From Methanocorpusculum parvum (GTDB taxonomy: Archaea; Halobacteriota; Methanomicrobia; Methanomicrobiales; Methanocorpusculaceae): a stretch of 64,000 nt of DNA. Under the pieces are notes generated by a model. It made no database searches and was not told the DNA's origin. It saw nothing but the letters and a program-made list of their open reading frames with translations. Each line of letters starts with the position of its first letter. Position 1 is the first letter of the stretch. Position numbers and translations under genes: made by a program. Of this stretch, positions 1-8,924 are shown piece after piece. The stretch is taken from assembly GCA_002287215.1 (NCBI GenBank), contig LMVO01000045.1:1-64000 (forward strand), written 5' to 3'.

Positions 1-92
1 ACTTCGCTCACCCGCGTGAATGCTTCGCCAAAGGAGCAATCCGCGAATTCATGCCCGCTGGCGAGAGATCTCTCATCATCCCGTCACAGTAA
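1..92 (+). CDS. mcrA: Methyl-coenzyme M reductase alpha subunit, C-terminal end (partial)
   Basis: Only the last 29 codons and the TAA stop (90-92) are inside the window. The frame starting at base 3 ends in GAIREFMPAGERSLIIPSQ, which matches the strongly conserved McrA C-terminus (GAIREFMPAGERSL-IP in other methanogens). McrA forms the F430 active site of the enzyme that releases methane from methyl-CoM. Its position directly before the mtr genes means the last two methyl-handling complexes of methanogenesis are neighbours, as in some other methanogens. The rest of the gene lies upstream of base 1. Confidence 0.9.
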   Translation, partial: FAHPRECFAKGAIREFMPAGERSLIIPSQ

Positions 93-126
93 GTGGTTAC
101 CTAACCACTCAATTTTTTCTTTTTTC
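93..126 (+). terminator. Terminator after mcrA
   Basis: A perfect 7-bp stem with a 2-nt loop (93-99 with 102-108, GTGGTTA/TAACCAC) begins immediately after the mcrA stop codon and is followed by a T-rich run at 113-126. This is a good intrinsic terminator and suggests that mcr and mtr are separate transcripts. Confidence 0.75.
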
Positions 127-542
127 CTAGGTTAAAACGCGCAGACGATTCTTTTCTTTATATGCTGTGTGCGAAAATATCCGACAACAAAGGTATTATA
201 TCACGTATCTCATCAAAAATACCTGTTTTGAAGTAAACTTCACTTTACTTAATCAACTTCATCATTATTAATACAAATAAACTGGCGTTAATTCGCAGAT
301 TTTCCGGCAGTATTTTAGTAAAAAACGTCATCTCCGTCAGTATCTCACGCATTTTTCGCATGTCTTATATATCTCTGAAAGTAAACAGAATACTTGTCCA
401 CACTTTGTACTCCATTCTTTAGAGTGGTAACGTTAAACGAACACTTGAGACGCATCCTTCGTTTCAGTTAGAATGCTGAAACATATTAGGTTCCTGATCA
501 GTTATCCACGATCGGGAAACAAAACTCAAGGGAGAATCTTAC
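127..542 (+). promoter_or_regulatory. mtr promoter and long 5' leader
   Basis: No coding region is visible in these 416 bases. The best archaeal TATA box is CTTATATATC at 364-373, which would start transcription near 395-400 and give a leader of about 145 nt before mtrE. A second TTTATATG lies at 157-164. A short imperfect hairpin (about 492-517, CCTGATC with GATCGGG) precedes the ribosome binding site AAGGGAG (528-534). A long leader on a major energy operon leaves room for RNA-level control, but no known riboswitch class is recognisable. Confidence 0.45.
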
Positions 543-1430
543 ATGCAAGAAATTATAATCGGCATTGGAGTAACTGCCCTTGCGGGAGCTCTCGCAGCGG
601 TTGCCGGTGCAGCCGAAGATACTGAGTCCAACATCGGATCACAAGGTGACCCGAACTCTCAGGTCCAGCTCGCACCGCAGATGGGATACACTCACCGTAT
701 CTATAACAAGGCAGTGAGTGGGGAACCACCGGCATACACCCTGTGGGTGACCCTTGCTTGTGGTGTTGCATGGGCATTCCTTATGTTAGGAGTGAATGCA
801 ATCCTCGCAATCATCTTCGGAACAGTTCTCGCAACCTTTGTGCAGGGAGTTTACGCAACTACTGCATACCTTGGAAGAACCGCAAGTCTTTCCAAGTTCG
901 GACAGCCGGTCTTTATTGATGTTGTTAAATCAGTAACGACCGTGACTATGGCTCACGCATTCGTAGCTATCTTCGCAACGGTAACTGTATGTTACCTTAT
1001 GATGACAGTAATCGGTCATCCGTTTGCTCTTCCGCTTCTCGGTATCGTATGGGGTCTTGCCCTTGGTGCAGCAGGTTCTGCAACCGGAAACCCGTACTAT
1101 GGTAAAGAGCGTCAGTATCAGAACCAGAAATTCGGTGCTGGTGTTCCGATCTCTGCCTCTGGTAACATCGTTCGTTATGCAGAAGCCGGACAGAGAAGCT
1201 CGATCGACAACGGTTTCTTCACCGCAAAATTCGGTGGACCCGCTTCAGGTCTTTGTTTCGGTCTGATCGTGTTCTTCGAACTTTGGCGTACAATCATCTT
1301 CGAGGACTACCTCGCCGGATGGGGTGCCGTTATCGTCGGAGCACTTGTTATCATCATCTTCATGATCATCGACCGTTACGTTGAAGTCTGGGCACGTAAG
1401 AACTACGGACCCTACACCGTGGAGGTCTGA
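543..1430 (+). CDS. mtrE: Tetrahydromethanopterin S-methyltransferase subunit E
   Basis: MtrE is an integral membrane subunit of the MtrABCDEFGH complex, which moves the methyl group from methyl-tetrahydromethanopterin to coenzyme M and pumps sodium ions out. The 295-residue protein has a small N-terminal hydrophobic segment, a loop with the MGYTHRIYNKA sequence typical of MtrE, and about six further membrane segments. Length and sequence character are normal for the family. The start has a clear GGGAG site 8 bases upstream. It is the first gene of the operon and ends 2 bases before mtrD, so translation is probably coupled. Confidence 0.96.
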   Translation: MQEIIIGIGVTALAGALAAVAGAAEDTESNIGSQGDPNSQVQLAPQMGYTHRIYNKAVSGEPPAYTLWVTLACGVAWAFLMLGVNAILAIIFGTVLATFVQGVYATTAYLGRTASLSKFGQPVFIDVVKSVTTVTMAHAFVAIFATVTVCYLMMTVIGHPFALPLLGIVWGLALGAAGSATGNPYYGKERQYQNQKFGAGVPISASGNIVRYAEAGQRSSIDNGFFTAKFGGPASGLCFGLIVFFELWRTIIFEDYLAGWGAVIVGALVIIIFMIIDRYVEVWARKNYGPYTVEV

Positions 1431-1432
1431 AT

Positions 1433-2296
1433 ATGAGTGCAATTGCAGCTAAACCCGGAGCAAACGCCGGCTCATTCCAGCCCGTTCCTTCGGTCATCGC
1501 AATCATCATTGCCATCGTTCTCGTTGGTGTTGCTTACTTCCTTGGAAGTGCCGGCATCCTCGCAGGCGGTGCAATGTACGTGCTTCAGACGCTGAGTCTG
1601 ATCATTCTTGGTGCAGCCTTAATCGCTTTTGGTGTTCACTTTGTTCCCGTCGGCGGAGCGCCGGCAGCAATGGGTCAGGCACCCGGTATCGCTACCGGTG
1701 TCGCAATGCTTGCAACTGGTGCAGGTCTTGCAGGACTCTTTGGAGGAGCATGGGCAGCAGAGTTAGGTCTTGGAGTCGCACTCGCCAGTGGAGCGATCGG
1801 CGGCGCATTAATGATGGCAATCACCTGTCTTATGGTGAACATCTCCTATGTCTTCGGCATGGGTATCCCCGCAGCATCAGGTAAGGTCCTGAAAGACCCA
1901 ATCACTGGTGACTTACAGGCAGCATACAAATCCCAGGGAACCGAAGGTCACGGTTTACCGTTCATCTCTTATGTTGGCGGTGTCATCGGCGGTCTTTTCG
2001 GCGGTCTTGGCGGAACACTCATCTACGTTGAACTTCTCAACTTCTACAACGCCGGTCTTCCGGCACTTGGTTTTGTTGGCGCAGAAGACATCAACATGCT
2101 CTCTGTTGGTCTTGCCGGCATCTTTGCAATCGGTATGTTCCTTGTTATCGCAGTACTTTCTGCATACAACATCACCGGAACCATTGAAGGCCCTCACGAC
2201 CCGAAGTTCAAACGTTTCCCCCGTGCAATCGTCGCCGCAATCTTAGCATCATCTGTTTGCGGTCTCGTTGCAATGCTGGTGGTGGCATTATTCTGA
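1433..2296 (+). CDS. mtrD: Tetrahydromethanopterin S-methyltransferase subunit D
   Basis: MtrD is one of the three large membrane subunits (C, D, E) thought to form the sodium path of the Mtr complex. The 287-residue protein begins with a hydrophilic stretch of about 20 residues, then shows a series of Gly/Ala-rich membrane helices and a conserved cytoplasmic loop containing KDPITGDLQAAYKSQGTEGHG. It sits between mtrE and mtrC as in all known mtr operons. A GAGGT site lies just inside the end of mtrE. Confidence 0.95.
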   Translation: MSAIAAKPGANAGSFQPVPSVIAIIIAIVLVGVAYFLGSAGILAGGAMYVLQTLSLIILGAALIAFGVHFVPVGGAPAAMGQAPGIATGVAMLATGAGLAGLFGGAWAAELGLGVALASGAIGGALMMAITCLMVNISYVFGMGIPAASGKVLKDPITGDLQAAYKSQGTEGHGLPFISYVGGVIGGLFGGLGGTLIYVELLNFYNAGLPALGFVGAEDINMLSVGLAGIFAIGMFLVIAVLSAYNITGTIEGPHDPKFKRFPRAIVAAILASSVCGLVAMLVVALF

Positions 2297-2306
2297 GGTG
2301 TAAAAA

Positions 2307-3152
2307 ATGTCAGTAAAAGTTGAAGCATCCCACGACGGCATTCCACATGACAAAGTCATGATCATTGGAGCCGTTATTTCACTGGTATCCCTTTACATCG
2401 CAATCATCGGTACAGTAATCGGTGTTGACTACCTTGCATTCTTTGGTGGATTTGCAGCAGTCGGCGCCCTTATCTGGGGTAACAGCACAATTAAAAAGCT
2501 GTGCAGCTATGGTATCGGAACCGGTGTTCCGTCTGCCGGTATGCTCGCATTCGGGTCTGGTTTAATCGCCCTGCTCTTTGCGTCCACCCTTGGCGGATTC
2601 AGCATCTGGATCATACCTGTAGCAGCATTAGTAATCGCTCTCATCGTCGGTCTCTTCCTTGGATGGATCTCAAACTCCGTTCTGAACATGAAGATCCCGG
2701 TTATGACCAGAAGTATTGCAGAACTCGCCGCAGTCGGCGCCCTTGCCCTTATGGGTTTTGGCGTTGTTGCAACCGGAACCGTTGGCTTTACTGGAATCGC
2801 CACCATCGAGATCCTCGGTGTCACTGTATACAATGCATCCTATCTTGGTGCAGGTGTAATTGCAGTTTCATTTATGCTCGGCGCCATCGCTCTCCAGCAC
2901 CCGTTCAATGCATGTCTCGGTCCGGGCGAGAAACAGGACAGAACCAATATGCTCGCAATCGAGTGCGGTTTCCTTTCCATGATCATCATGGCAGTGATCT
3001 CCTTCGTCTTTGTCTCACTGGCAGCGGCCTGGATCTCACTTATCGTGGCTCTCATCGGATGGGCAGTGTCCTATGTCAAATACATCGCTTTATCCAAACG
3101 CGATGCAGCAGCCTGGCTTGATGCCAAGCCGTTCTCCGATGCGGAGGAGTAA
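2307..3152 (+). CDS. mtrC: Tetrahydromethanopterin S-methyltransferase subunit C
   Basis: MtrC is a 281-residue multi-helix membrane subunit of the sodium-pumping Mtr complex. It has a hydrophilic N-terminus, seven or more membrane segments and the loop HPFNACLGPGEKQDRTN, which is typical of the family. The start follows a GAGGTG site 11 bases after mtrD. The gene ends with a charged C-terminus (FSDAEE) and is followed after 17 bases by mtrB. Nothing unusual is seen. Confidence 0.95.
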   Translation: MSVKVEASHDGIPHDKVMIIGAVISLVSLYIAIIGTVIGVDYLAFFGGFAAVGALIWGNSTIKKLCSYGIGTGVPSAGMLAFGSGLIALLFASTLGGFSIWIIPVAALVIALIVGLFLGWISNSVLNMKIPVMTRSIAELAAVGALALMGFGVVATGTVGFTGIATIEILGVTVYNASYLGAGVIAVSFMLGAIALQHPFNACLGPGEKQDRTNMLAIECGFLSMIIMAVISFVFVSLAAAWISLIVALIGWAVSYVKYIALSKRDAAAWLDAKPFSDAEE

Positions 3153-3169
3153 GTTAGGAGGAAACAAAA

Positions 3170-3466
3170 ATGGGATATGTATTAGTATTACCGGAATTTG
3201 GCCTCGTAGCTGATCCAATAGCAGGTATCGTAACGACTGCCGGCGTATCATATCAGCCGGTCATCGATCAGGTGGCAGAACTCGAAACAATCGCTGAAGA
3301 TCTTGTCGGCATGCTTTCGGGTGAAGGCAACTTCTTAAACAGCTTCCCCGGCCGTGAAAAGACCCTCATGAAAGCAGGTATGGTTACCTCTCTCTGGTAT
3401 GGTCTTGCTGTCGGTCTGTTTGTGGCCTTCGTCCTTACATTTGCCCTCTACTTCGGAGGTATCTAA
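3170..3466 (+). CDS. mtrB: Tetrahydromethanopterin S-methyltransferase subunit B
   Basis: MtrB is a small subunit (98 residues) with one C-terminal membrane helix (about residues 72-95) and a soluble N-terminal part beginning [16 protein letters not shown], both typical of the family. It has the strongest ribosome binding site of the operon (AGGAGG, 8 bases before the ATG). The next gene, mtrA, starts one base after its stop. Confidence 0.95.
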   Translation: MGYVLVLPEFGLVADPIAGIVTTAGVSYQPVIDQVAELETIAEDLVGMLSGEGNFLNSFPGREKTLMKAGMVTSLWYGLAVGLFVAFVLTFALYFGGI

Positions 3467-3467
3467 A

Positions 3468-4205
3468 ATGGCAGACAAGAAATCCCCGGCAAGCGGATGG
3501 CCGATCATCCAGGGTGATTACCACACTGGTGATGCAAACAGCCCCGTCGCTGTTATCACCATGGGTTCTCACCTTGATGAGGCTGGAATCTGTGCCGCTG
3601 GTGCAGCTCTTGCAGGTTCCTGTAAGACAGAAAACCTCGGTATCGAGAAGGTCGTTGCAAACGTCATTTCGAATCCGAACATCCGTTTCGTTCTGCTTTG
3701 CGGTACTGAAGTGAAAGGTCACCTTTCGGGTCAGTCTATCGAAGCAATGCACAAAAATGGTGTTGAGGGCGGAAAGATCGTCGGTTCTACCGGTGCGATT
3801 CCGTTCCTTGAGAACCTTACGGCAGAACACATCAAACGTTTCCAGGAACAGATTGAACTCGTAAATATTATGGAGACCGAAGACATCGGTAAAATCTCCG
3901 CAAAAATGAACGAGCTCAAGGCCCGGGATCCCGGAGCATTCGGTGCAGACCCGATGGTCGTCCAGTTGTCTGATGATGATAAAGATGGAGCATCAGGTGC
4001 CGAATCCGGAGCAGAAGAACCTTTGACCGGCGAAATGGCACTCATTACCGCCCGCATCAAAGCTATCCAGATGATGGTTACCGACATCGGTTACCGCAAC
4101 AGATTCGCATCCGGTCTCTACGGAGGCAAGATCGAAGGTCTCATGATCGGTTTGATCATCTCTCTGGTTATTCTCGGCGCACTTATCGGTGTCCAGGTGA
4201 TCTAA
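3468..4205 (+). CDS. mtrA: Tetrahydromethanopterin S-methyltransferase subunit A (corrinoid-binding, canonical copy)
   Basis: MtrA carries the cobamide that accepts the methyl group from MtrH and passes it to coenzyme M. The 245-residue protein has a soluble corrinoid domain at about 1-168. His85 in VKGHLSGQ lies where the family has the cobalt-ligand histidine. A variable acidic linker follows (169-187), then a C-terminal membrane helix (about 222-244). The start is the ATG preceded by GGAGGT at the end of mtrB; a longer in-frame extension reaching into mtrB has no support. A second copy of the corrinoid domain lies two genes downstream, fused to MtrG. Confidence 0.95.
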   Translation: MADKKSPASGWPIIQGDYHTGDANSPVAVITMGSHLDEAGICAAGAALAGSCKTENLGIEKVVANVISNPNIRFVLLCGTEVKGHLSGQSIEAMHKNGVEGGKIVGSTGAIPFLENLTAEHIKRFQEQIELVNIMETEDIGKISAKMNELKARDPGAFGADPMVVQLSDDDKDGASGAESGAEEPLTGEMALITARIKAIQMMVTDIGYRNRFASGLYGGKIEGLMIGLIISLVILGALIGVQVI

Positions 4206-4206
4206 A

Positions 4207-4395
4207 ATGGCAGGTTCGATTATTAGAATGGCCGCCATCGACAAGATGGTGGATAATATCAGATACAAGGGCCAGATTCTTGCCAGAACAAACAAGGTCG
4301 ACTCTGCAATCTCGAGTTCCGGTCTTGTTGGCTTTGCCGCAGGTCTCGTTCTTGCTCTCGTCCTGATTCTTGTACCAGCGCTGGTGTTACTCTGA
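4207..4395 (+). CDS. mtrF: Tetrahydromethanopterin S-methyltransferase subunit F
   Basis: A 62-residue protein with a basic amphipathic N-terminus and one strongly hydrophobic C-terminal helix (about 40-62). This matches MtrF, a small subunit that in other species resembles the C-terminal part of MtrA. It begins one base after the mtrA stop and is followed by GAGGTG and the MtrA-MtrG fusion gene, so the order A-F-G is kept. Its exact role in the complex is not established. Confidence 0.9.
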   Translation: MAGSIIRMAAIDKMVDNIRYKGQILARTNKVDSAISSSGLVGFAAGLVLALVLILVPALVLL

Positions 4396-4406
4396 GGTGA
4401 AAAAAA

Positions 4407-5147
4407 ATGGCAGATAAAAAATCACCAGCAAATGGATGGCCGATCATTCAGGGAGATTACCACACCGGTGATGCAAACAGCCCAGTCGCTGTTATCACCA
4501 TGGGTTCCCACCTTGATGAAGCCGGAATCTGTGCCGCAGGCGCAGCTCTTGCAGGTTCCTGTAAGACTGAGAACCTCGGTATCGAGAAAGTTGTTGCAAA
4601 CGTCATTTCAAACCCAAACATCCGGTTTGTTCTGCTCTGTGGAACTGAAGTGAAAGGTCACCTTTCGGGTCAGTCCATCGAAGCAATGCACAAGAATGGA
4701 GTTGAAGGCGGAAAGATCGTCGGTTCTACCGGTGCTATTCCGTTCCTTGAGAACCTGACGGCAGAACACATCAAACGTTTCCAGGAACAGATTGAACTCG
4801 TAAACATCATGGAGACCGAAGACATCGGTAAAATCTCCGCAAAGATCAACGAGCTCAAGGCCCGCGACCCCGGAGCATTCGCTGCTGACCCGATCGTCAT
4901 TCAGTTAACTGATGACGCCGGCGGATCAGAAGGCGGTGCAACGGTTGCCAGCGCCAACCCCCAGTTCCTCGAGATCGAGAAACGTCTTGATGCAATCGAG
5001 CAAAAGATTGAGTTCACGGACGCAGAAATTGCGATGCGTGTCGGAAGAAAAATTGGCCGTGACATCGGTATCCTCTACGGACTTGTAGCAGGTATCATTG
5101 CCTTCCTGGTAATCATTTACTGGATGTCAGGGTTATTATTCATGTAA
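4407..5147 (+). CDS. mtrA/mtrG: Fusion of an MtrA corrinoid domain to MtrG
   Basis: This gene occupies the mtrG position but encodes 246 residues instead of about 70-85. Residues 1-168 are an MtrA corrinoid domain differing from the upstream MtrA at only six positions (S9N, M147I, G159A, M163I, V165I, S168T); the ligand histidine (His85) is kept. A Gly/Ser/Ala linker (about 169-187) leads to residues 188-246, which read as Mtr[17 protein letters not shown], then the hallmark [15 protein letters not shown] and a membrane helix. No separate mtrG exists in the operon. The two corrinoid domains differ at many silent sites although the proteins are nearly identical, so selection or gene conversion maintains them. 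I infer that the complex carries an extra corrinoid domain on the G subunit. Confidence 0.9.
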   Translation: MADKKSPANGWPIIQGDYHTGDANSPVAVITMGSHLDEAGICAAGAALAGSCKTENLGIEKVVANVISNPNIRFVLLCGTEVKGHLSGQSIEAMHKNGVEGGKIVGSTGAIPFLENLTAEHIKRFQEQIELVNIMETEDIGKISAKINELKARDPGAFAADPIVIQLTDDAGGSEGGATVASANPQFLEIEKRLDAIEQKIEFTDAEIAMRVGRKIGRDIGILYGLVAGIIAFLVIIYWMSGLLFM

Positions 5148-5159
5148 TGAGGTGCCAAT

Positions 5160-6179
5160 ATGTTCAAGTTTGAAAAAGAACAGCAGGTCTTTGACTTTAA
5201 TGGAACGAAGATTGGTGGACAGCCCGGAGAATATCCGCGTGTACTTTCACCGTCCATCTTCTACAACAAACACGAGATCGTCTTAAACGATCACACCGGT
5301 GAAATCGACAAACCAAAAGCAGAAGCACTCTGGAACCGCTGTCAGGAACTCTCTGACATTACCGGTAACAAGTACTTCCTCCAGATCCTCGCAGAACACG
5401 CTGAGGCATTTGAGTCGTATTTCTCCTGGTTCGACAGTATCGACAACAAGACCGCATTCCTGATGGATTCCTCTGCTCCGGCAGCACTTGTCCACGCAAC
5501 GAAATACGTTACGGAAGTCGGTCTTGCAGACCGTGCAATCTACAACTCTATCAACGGTTCGATCCTTCCGGAGAACGTTCAGGCACTTGCAGAGTCCGAT
5601 GTGAACTCCGCAATCGTTCTGGCATTCAACCCAGGTGACTCATCCGTTGCCGGACGTGAGAAAGCACTCGTCGATGGTGGTGTCGCTGGTCAGGCAAAAG
5701 GTATGATCCAGATCGCAGAAGAATGCGGTATCACCCGCCCGATTCTCGACACTGCAGCAACTCCCCTTGGTCTCGGTTCCTTTGGTTCCTACCGTGAGAT
5801 CCTTGCATGCAAGGCAATCCACGGTATGCCGACCGGTGGTGCATACCACAACATGACGGTGTCCTGGACCTGGCTGAAACGCTGGAGAAAGAACATCCAC
5901 GAGCAGTATGCAGACAAACCGCTCCTTGCAGAGCAGATGTTCCACCACCACTACGGCGGCATCGAAGGCGTACGCCAGGCTGCATGGTCCTCACCTGATA
6001 TCGGCTGCAACATCATGGCAATGACCCTTGGTGCAGACTTAATCATGTACGGTCCGATCGAGAACATGGAAGGCGCTGCAACTGCAACCGCATTCTCTGA
6101 CATCGTTCTTGCCGAAGCCTTCAAGGACTTTGGCGGAACCCTCGGCGTCGAAGACGGTCCGATCTCCAAACTCGTATAA
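5160..6179 (+). CDS. mtrH: Tetrahydromethanopterin S-methyltransferase subunit H
   Basis: MtrH is the peripheral, catalytic subunit that transfers the methyl group from methyl-tetrahydromethanopterin to the cobalt of MtrA. The 339-residue protein has no membrane segment, as expected, and has the family's TIM-barrel character. Features include QVFDFNGTKIGGQPGEYP near the start, SSAPAALVHATKYV in the middle and a conserved Gly-rich C-terminal half. It is the last gene of the operon, starts after GAGGTG and is followed by a strong terminator. Length is slightly above the 310-320 residues usual in other methanogens. Confidence 0.95.
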   Translation: MFKFEKEQQVFDFNGTKIGGQPGEYPRVLSPSIFYNKHEIVLNDHTGEIDKPKAEALWNRCQELSDITGNKYFLQILAEHAEAFESYFSWFDSIDNKTAFLMDSSAPAALVHATKYVTEVGLADRAIYNSINGSILPENVQALAESDVNSAIVLAFNPGDSSVAGREKALVDGGVAGQAKGMIQIAEECGITRPILDTAATPLGLGSFGSYREILACKAIHGMPTGGAYHNMTVSWTWLKRWRKNIHEQYADKPLLAEQMFHHHYGGIEGVRQAAWSSPDIGCNIMAMTLGADLIMYGPIENMEGAATATAFSDIVLAEAFKDFGGTLGVEDGPISKLV

Positions 6180-6190
6180 ACGTAAGAATA

Positions 6191-6225
6191 GGGAAGGGAG
6201 ATCTCTCCCTTCATTTGTTTTTTTT
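6191..6225 (+). terminator. Terminator of the mtr operon
   Basis: A perfect palindromic stem AAGGGAGATCTCTCCCTT (6194-6211) is followed by a run of T (6217-6225), 12 bases after the mtrH stop. Confidence 0.8.
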
Positions 6226-6297
6226 AATCTATTTTTCCGGTCAGGCTCTTTTCGCATCAGAAGAAATACATAGACTGACAGCGAAACACTGGTAATT

Positions 6298-8451
6298 ATG
6301 CATGTCCGTGAGGGGAACCTGACCCAGCAGTACTTCTGCGATTACCTGACCTTGTTTGCCGGGGCTCCATCCGAAAAAAAAACAGATCATGAAGACATCG
6401 TCTTAGCCAATCTCTTTCTTCACCGGATGAGTGTCGACGGCGGGTTTCATGCACGGGTAATTTTCTCGATCCTCGGACACGAATCAGACCGCACGCTCCT
6501 CATCAGCCTCTTCAAGGAAGTCTCCGGCGAAGAATACGCTCCCCTTCGGCTTGACGACTGGCTGAAATCTGCATATGAATCTGCAGTAAAGAATGCCGAT
6601 ATCCCCAGGAAAACCGCTCTCTCTGCCATGCTCCGCTCCCAGATCGCCGGAACGAATATGGCTGCCGAGATCGTTTCCGCTTCTGGAAGTCCGTATCCCG
6701 AAAGCTGGTGGCAGCTCAAAAGCCGTCGTCTGACCGTGGAAGAGATCGAAAATGCCGACATCTACTTCGGAATCGGCCGCCGGCCGTTCTGGCACTCCTT
6801 CCCTCTCGACGAGTATGCTGCCGTCCTGAGCGGCGCTGAAACACTCTCTCCAGAGATCATCTATGATATCGTCGTCTGCGTTGCCGGCGCCTGGTTCTCC
6901 ACCCTGACCCGCGAGGAAAAGATTATCTGGCTGAACATGCCCCGGACGACCACGGAGGAATGGACAAAATATGCCGCCCCTCTTCTTGCCCTCGAGACGC
7001 CGGGTCCTGCCCTCTCAACGGCAAACTGGCTGTATGCCTCAGGAAATCATGATGCGGCTTTGGACCTCTATGCCGGGATAACTCTTGCCTTCCCCCATAC
7101 GCCGGCAGAAAAACCCTCGTTTGAACTGATGGGCGCCATTCTGCGTGAGTTCGGCGATGCCGACTACGCCTTTGAGTCTTACAAAAGCGCGTTTCTTCTC
7201 GCAAGAAACGAAGGTCCTTACCAGACTGCTCTCGGCCTGAAAAACCTCTGTGAAGTAGGTGAGGATCTTGGCGAAGATATGCGTGATTATTACGTCCGTA
7301 TCGCCTCGATCGCAGAAGAACTTCCTTCTGCCGACCGGATCAGACTCTACTTCGATCTCGCTTCGTCTGCCAGAAAAAACTACCAGTATGCGGATGAGTA
7401 TGCCTATCTCGAACGCATCATCAGCGAGGAAGAACCGCAGGAACCGTACTTCTCCCGGGCGCTGTCCCGCATCTCCGAGATGAATCAGTCTCTCGATGAA
7501 AACGGCACACCCGACGTCACTCTGCTTTCGGCAAAAGATCGGGATGAACAGGCCGGCATGCTCAGATCACGCGGGGATGCCGCCTACTTCGGTTTCGATC
7601 CCGTCTGTGCCCTTTACTGGTATAACCGGGCGGATATGATCACCGGTCCTTCCTCCTCCGGCAGCAAATTCCGGGCGGCGGTTGCTGCAGGTCTGTATGC
7701 CGAAGCAAAAGAGTATGCATCAACATCTGCAGAACACGCCGTGGTTCTCGTAATGGAAGGGGCTCCTCCCCAACGAATTGCCCGCGAACTGAACACGGCC
7801 GTCACCGATGCCTGGAAAACAGGTGGCGATATCCAGACGATCGTTACTCCGGCAATCACGATGCTCCCGGCAAAAGACCGTATGCTTGTCTGCGAGATCC
7901 TTGCCGACCGTTCGACCCGTGACGATGAAAGATCCTTCATCTGTTCGGGGCTCGGCCACTGCTGCATGGCCCTTGGCATGCCGGATGAAGCACGCCAGAT
8001 GTTTCGTTCAGCTCTGCGTGCCAACCCCTCCAATCCGGTCCGGTCCCGGATCTTTGCGGAACTCGGCTGGCTGGAGTATGAAGTTGGAAATTATGACGGA
8101 TCATCGGAAGCCTACCTCTCCGCCTTAAAACACAATGAACGGTTCCCGGCAGCCTGGGCCGGTCTTGCAAAATCCTGTATCCGAACATCCCGCTATGAAG
8201 AGGCACGCGCTGCTCTTGAAAATGCGGTCAGACAGCATCCGGTCAACACGGCATATCAGGAGATGCGCGACGCCGTTTTTGCGATCCTCGCTCATCCTGT
8301 CGATGAAACCGCTGATCAGCTCTTTGCTTTGAATGAAGCTGCCGGCCTGCCCGCAGCTGCTGCCCTTTACGCGGAAAAATCGCCGGAAGGTTTTAGAAAA
8401 GAAGCCTGGGACGCGGTATCTGCTGCAGATGTTTTTGCATACAGAACCTGA
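6298..8451 (+). CDS. Large TPR-repeat protein of unknown function
   Basis: A 717-residue soluble protein without signal peptide or membrane segment. The N-terminal 250 residues are not recognisable. The middle and C-terminal parts are alpha-helical with TPR-like units, clearest at about 555-665 (GHCCMALGMPDEARQMFRSAL, ELGWLEYEVGNYDGSSEAYL, GLAKSCIRTSRYEEARAALE). TPR arrays usually hold protein partners, so a scaffold role is possible but is inference. It is a single gene behind the mtr terminator and faces the FmdE-like gene on the other strand. Confidence 0.75.
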   Translation: MHVREGNLTQQYFCDYLTLFAGAPSEKKTDHEDIVLANLFLHRMSVDGGFHARVIFSILGHESDRTLLISLFKEVSGEEYAPLRLDDWLKSAYESAVKNADIPRKTALSAMLRSQIAGTNMAAEIVSASGSPYPESWWQLKSRRLTVEEIENADIYFGIGRRPFWHSFPLDEYAAVLSGAETLSPEIIYDIVVCVAGAWFSTLTREEKIIWLNMPRTTTEEWTKYAAPLLALETPGPALSTANWLYASGNHDAALDLYAGITLAFPHTPAEKPSFELMGAILREFGDADYAFESYKSAFLLARNEGPYQTALGLKNLCEVGEDLGEDMRDYYVRIASIAEELPSADRIRLYFDLASSARKNYQYADEYAYLERIISEEEPQEPYFSRALSRISEMNQSLDENGTPDVTLLSAKDRDEQAGMLRSRGDAAYFGFDPVCALYWYNRADMITGPSSSGSKFRAAVAAGLYAEAKEYASTSAEHAVVLVMEGAPPQRIARELNTAVTDAWKTGGDIQTIVTPAITMLPAKDRMLVCEILADRSTRDDERSFICSGLGHCCMALGMPDEARQMFRSALRANPSNPVRSRIFAELGWLEYEVGNYDGSSEAYLSALKHNERFPAAWAGLAKSCIRTSRYEEARAALENAVRQHPVNTAYQEMRDAVFAILAHPVDETADQLFALNEAAGLPAAAALYAEKSPEGFRKEAWDAVSAADVFAYRT

Positions 8452-8463
8452 TCACCCTTTTTT

Positions 8464-8913
8464 TTACCGCTCTTCACGCACAGTGAACAGCTGCTCGTTT
8501 GGCGTAGCCAGCATGTTTTTCACCATTTCCAGTCTGATCTCCTGCAAACGGTCCGACTCTTCGGGCGTTGCCGTCTTTGCCGCTGCTCTCACTTTGAGCC
8601 GGTGGAGTTCATCACTCGTGAGTTTCGTATCCGGGACCTCATCGATGAACAGTCTGCTCCCGTCCGGTTTTTCCAGAACATAACTCCCGGTGTTCGTGTT
8701 TTCAATTGTGAGACGATCCGGATGGCTGTTTAGATCGAAGATGTATCTAAGAGCATCCAGCGGACACCGCTGTGTATGGGACAGAACGGTGATCTTTGTT
8801 TCATTCCCGGCCCATGCCGCTGCTTCAAGCGCAATCTTGTAACCGAGCGCGATCCCCGGACAGACATGTCCGTGTGCTTTTGCTATCGTATCGAAATCCG
8901 GAACAACTGTCAT
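8464..8913 (-). CDS. FmdE-family protein
   Basis: The 149-residue protein carries the family motif near its N-terminus: AKAHGHVCPGIALGYK (HGHxCPG, about residues 13-22), and Cys50 in THTQRCPLDALR-like context (sequence SHTQRCPLDAL). FmdE proteins were first seen in molybdenum formylmethanofuran dehydrogenase operons, and their HxHxCPG motif binds a metal; the biochemical role is unsettled. Here it is not beside fmd/fwd genes. It lies 11 bases downstream of aIF-1A on the same strand, so the two are likely co-transcribed. Confidence 0.8.
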   Translation of the reverse strand: MTVVPDFDTIAKAHGHVCPGIALGYKIALEAAAWAGNETKITVLSHTQRCPLDALRYIFDLNSHPDRLTIENTNTGSYVLEKPDGSRLFIDEVPDTKLTSDELHRLKVRAAAKTATPEESDRLQEIRLEMVKNMLATPNEQLFTVREER

Positions 8914-8924
8914 ACAAAAAAATG

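Noticed and set aside
7614-8033. 139-codon minus-strand frame inside the TPR gene
   Set aside because: Opposite a long, well-formed TPR frame; no independent start signal or family features.
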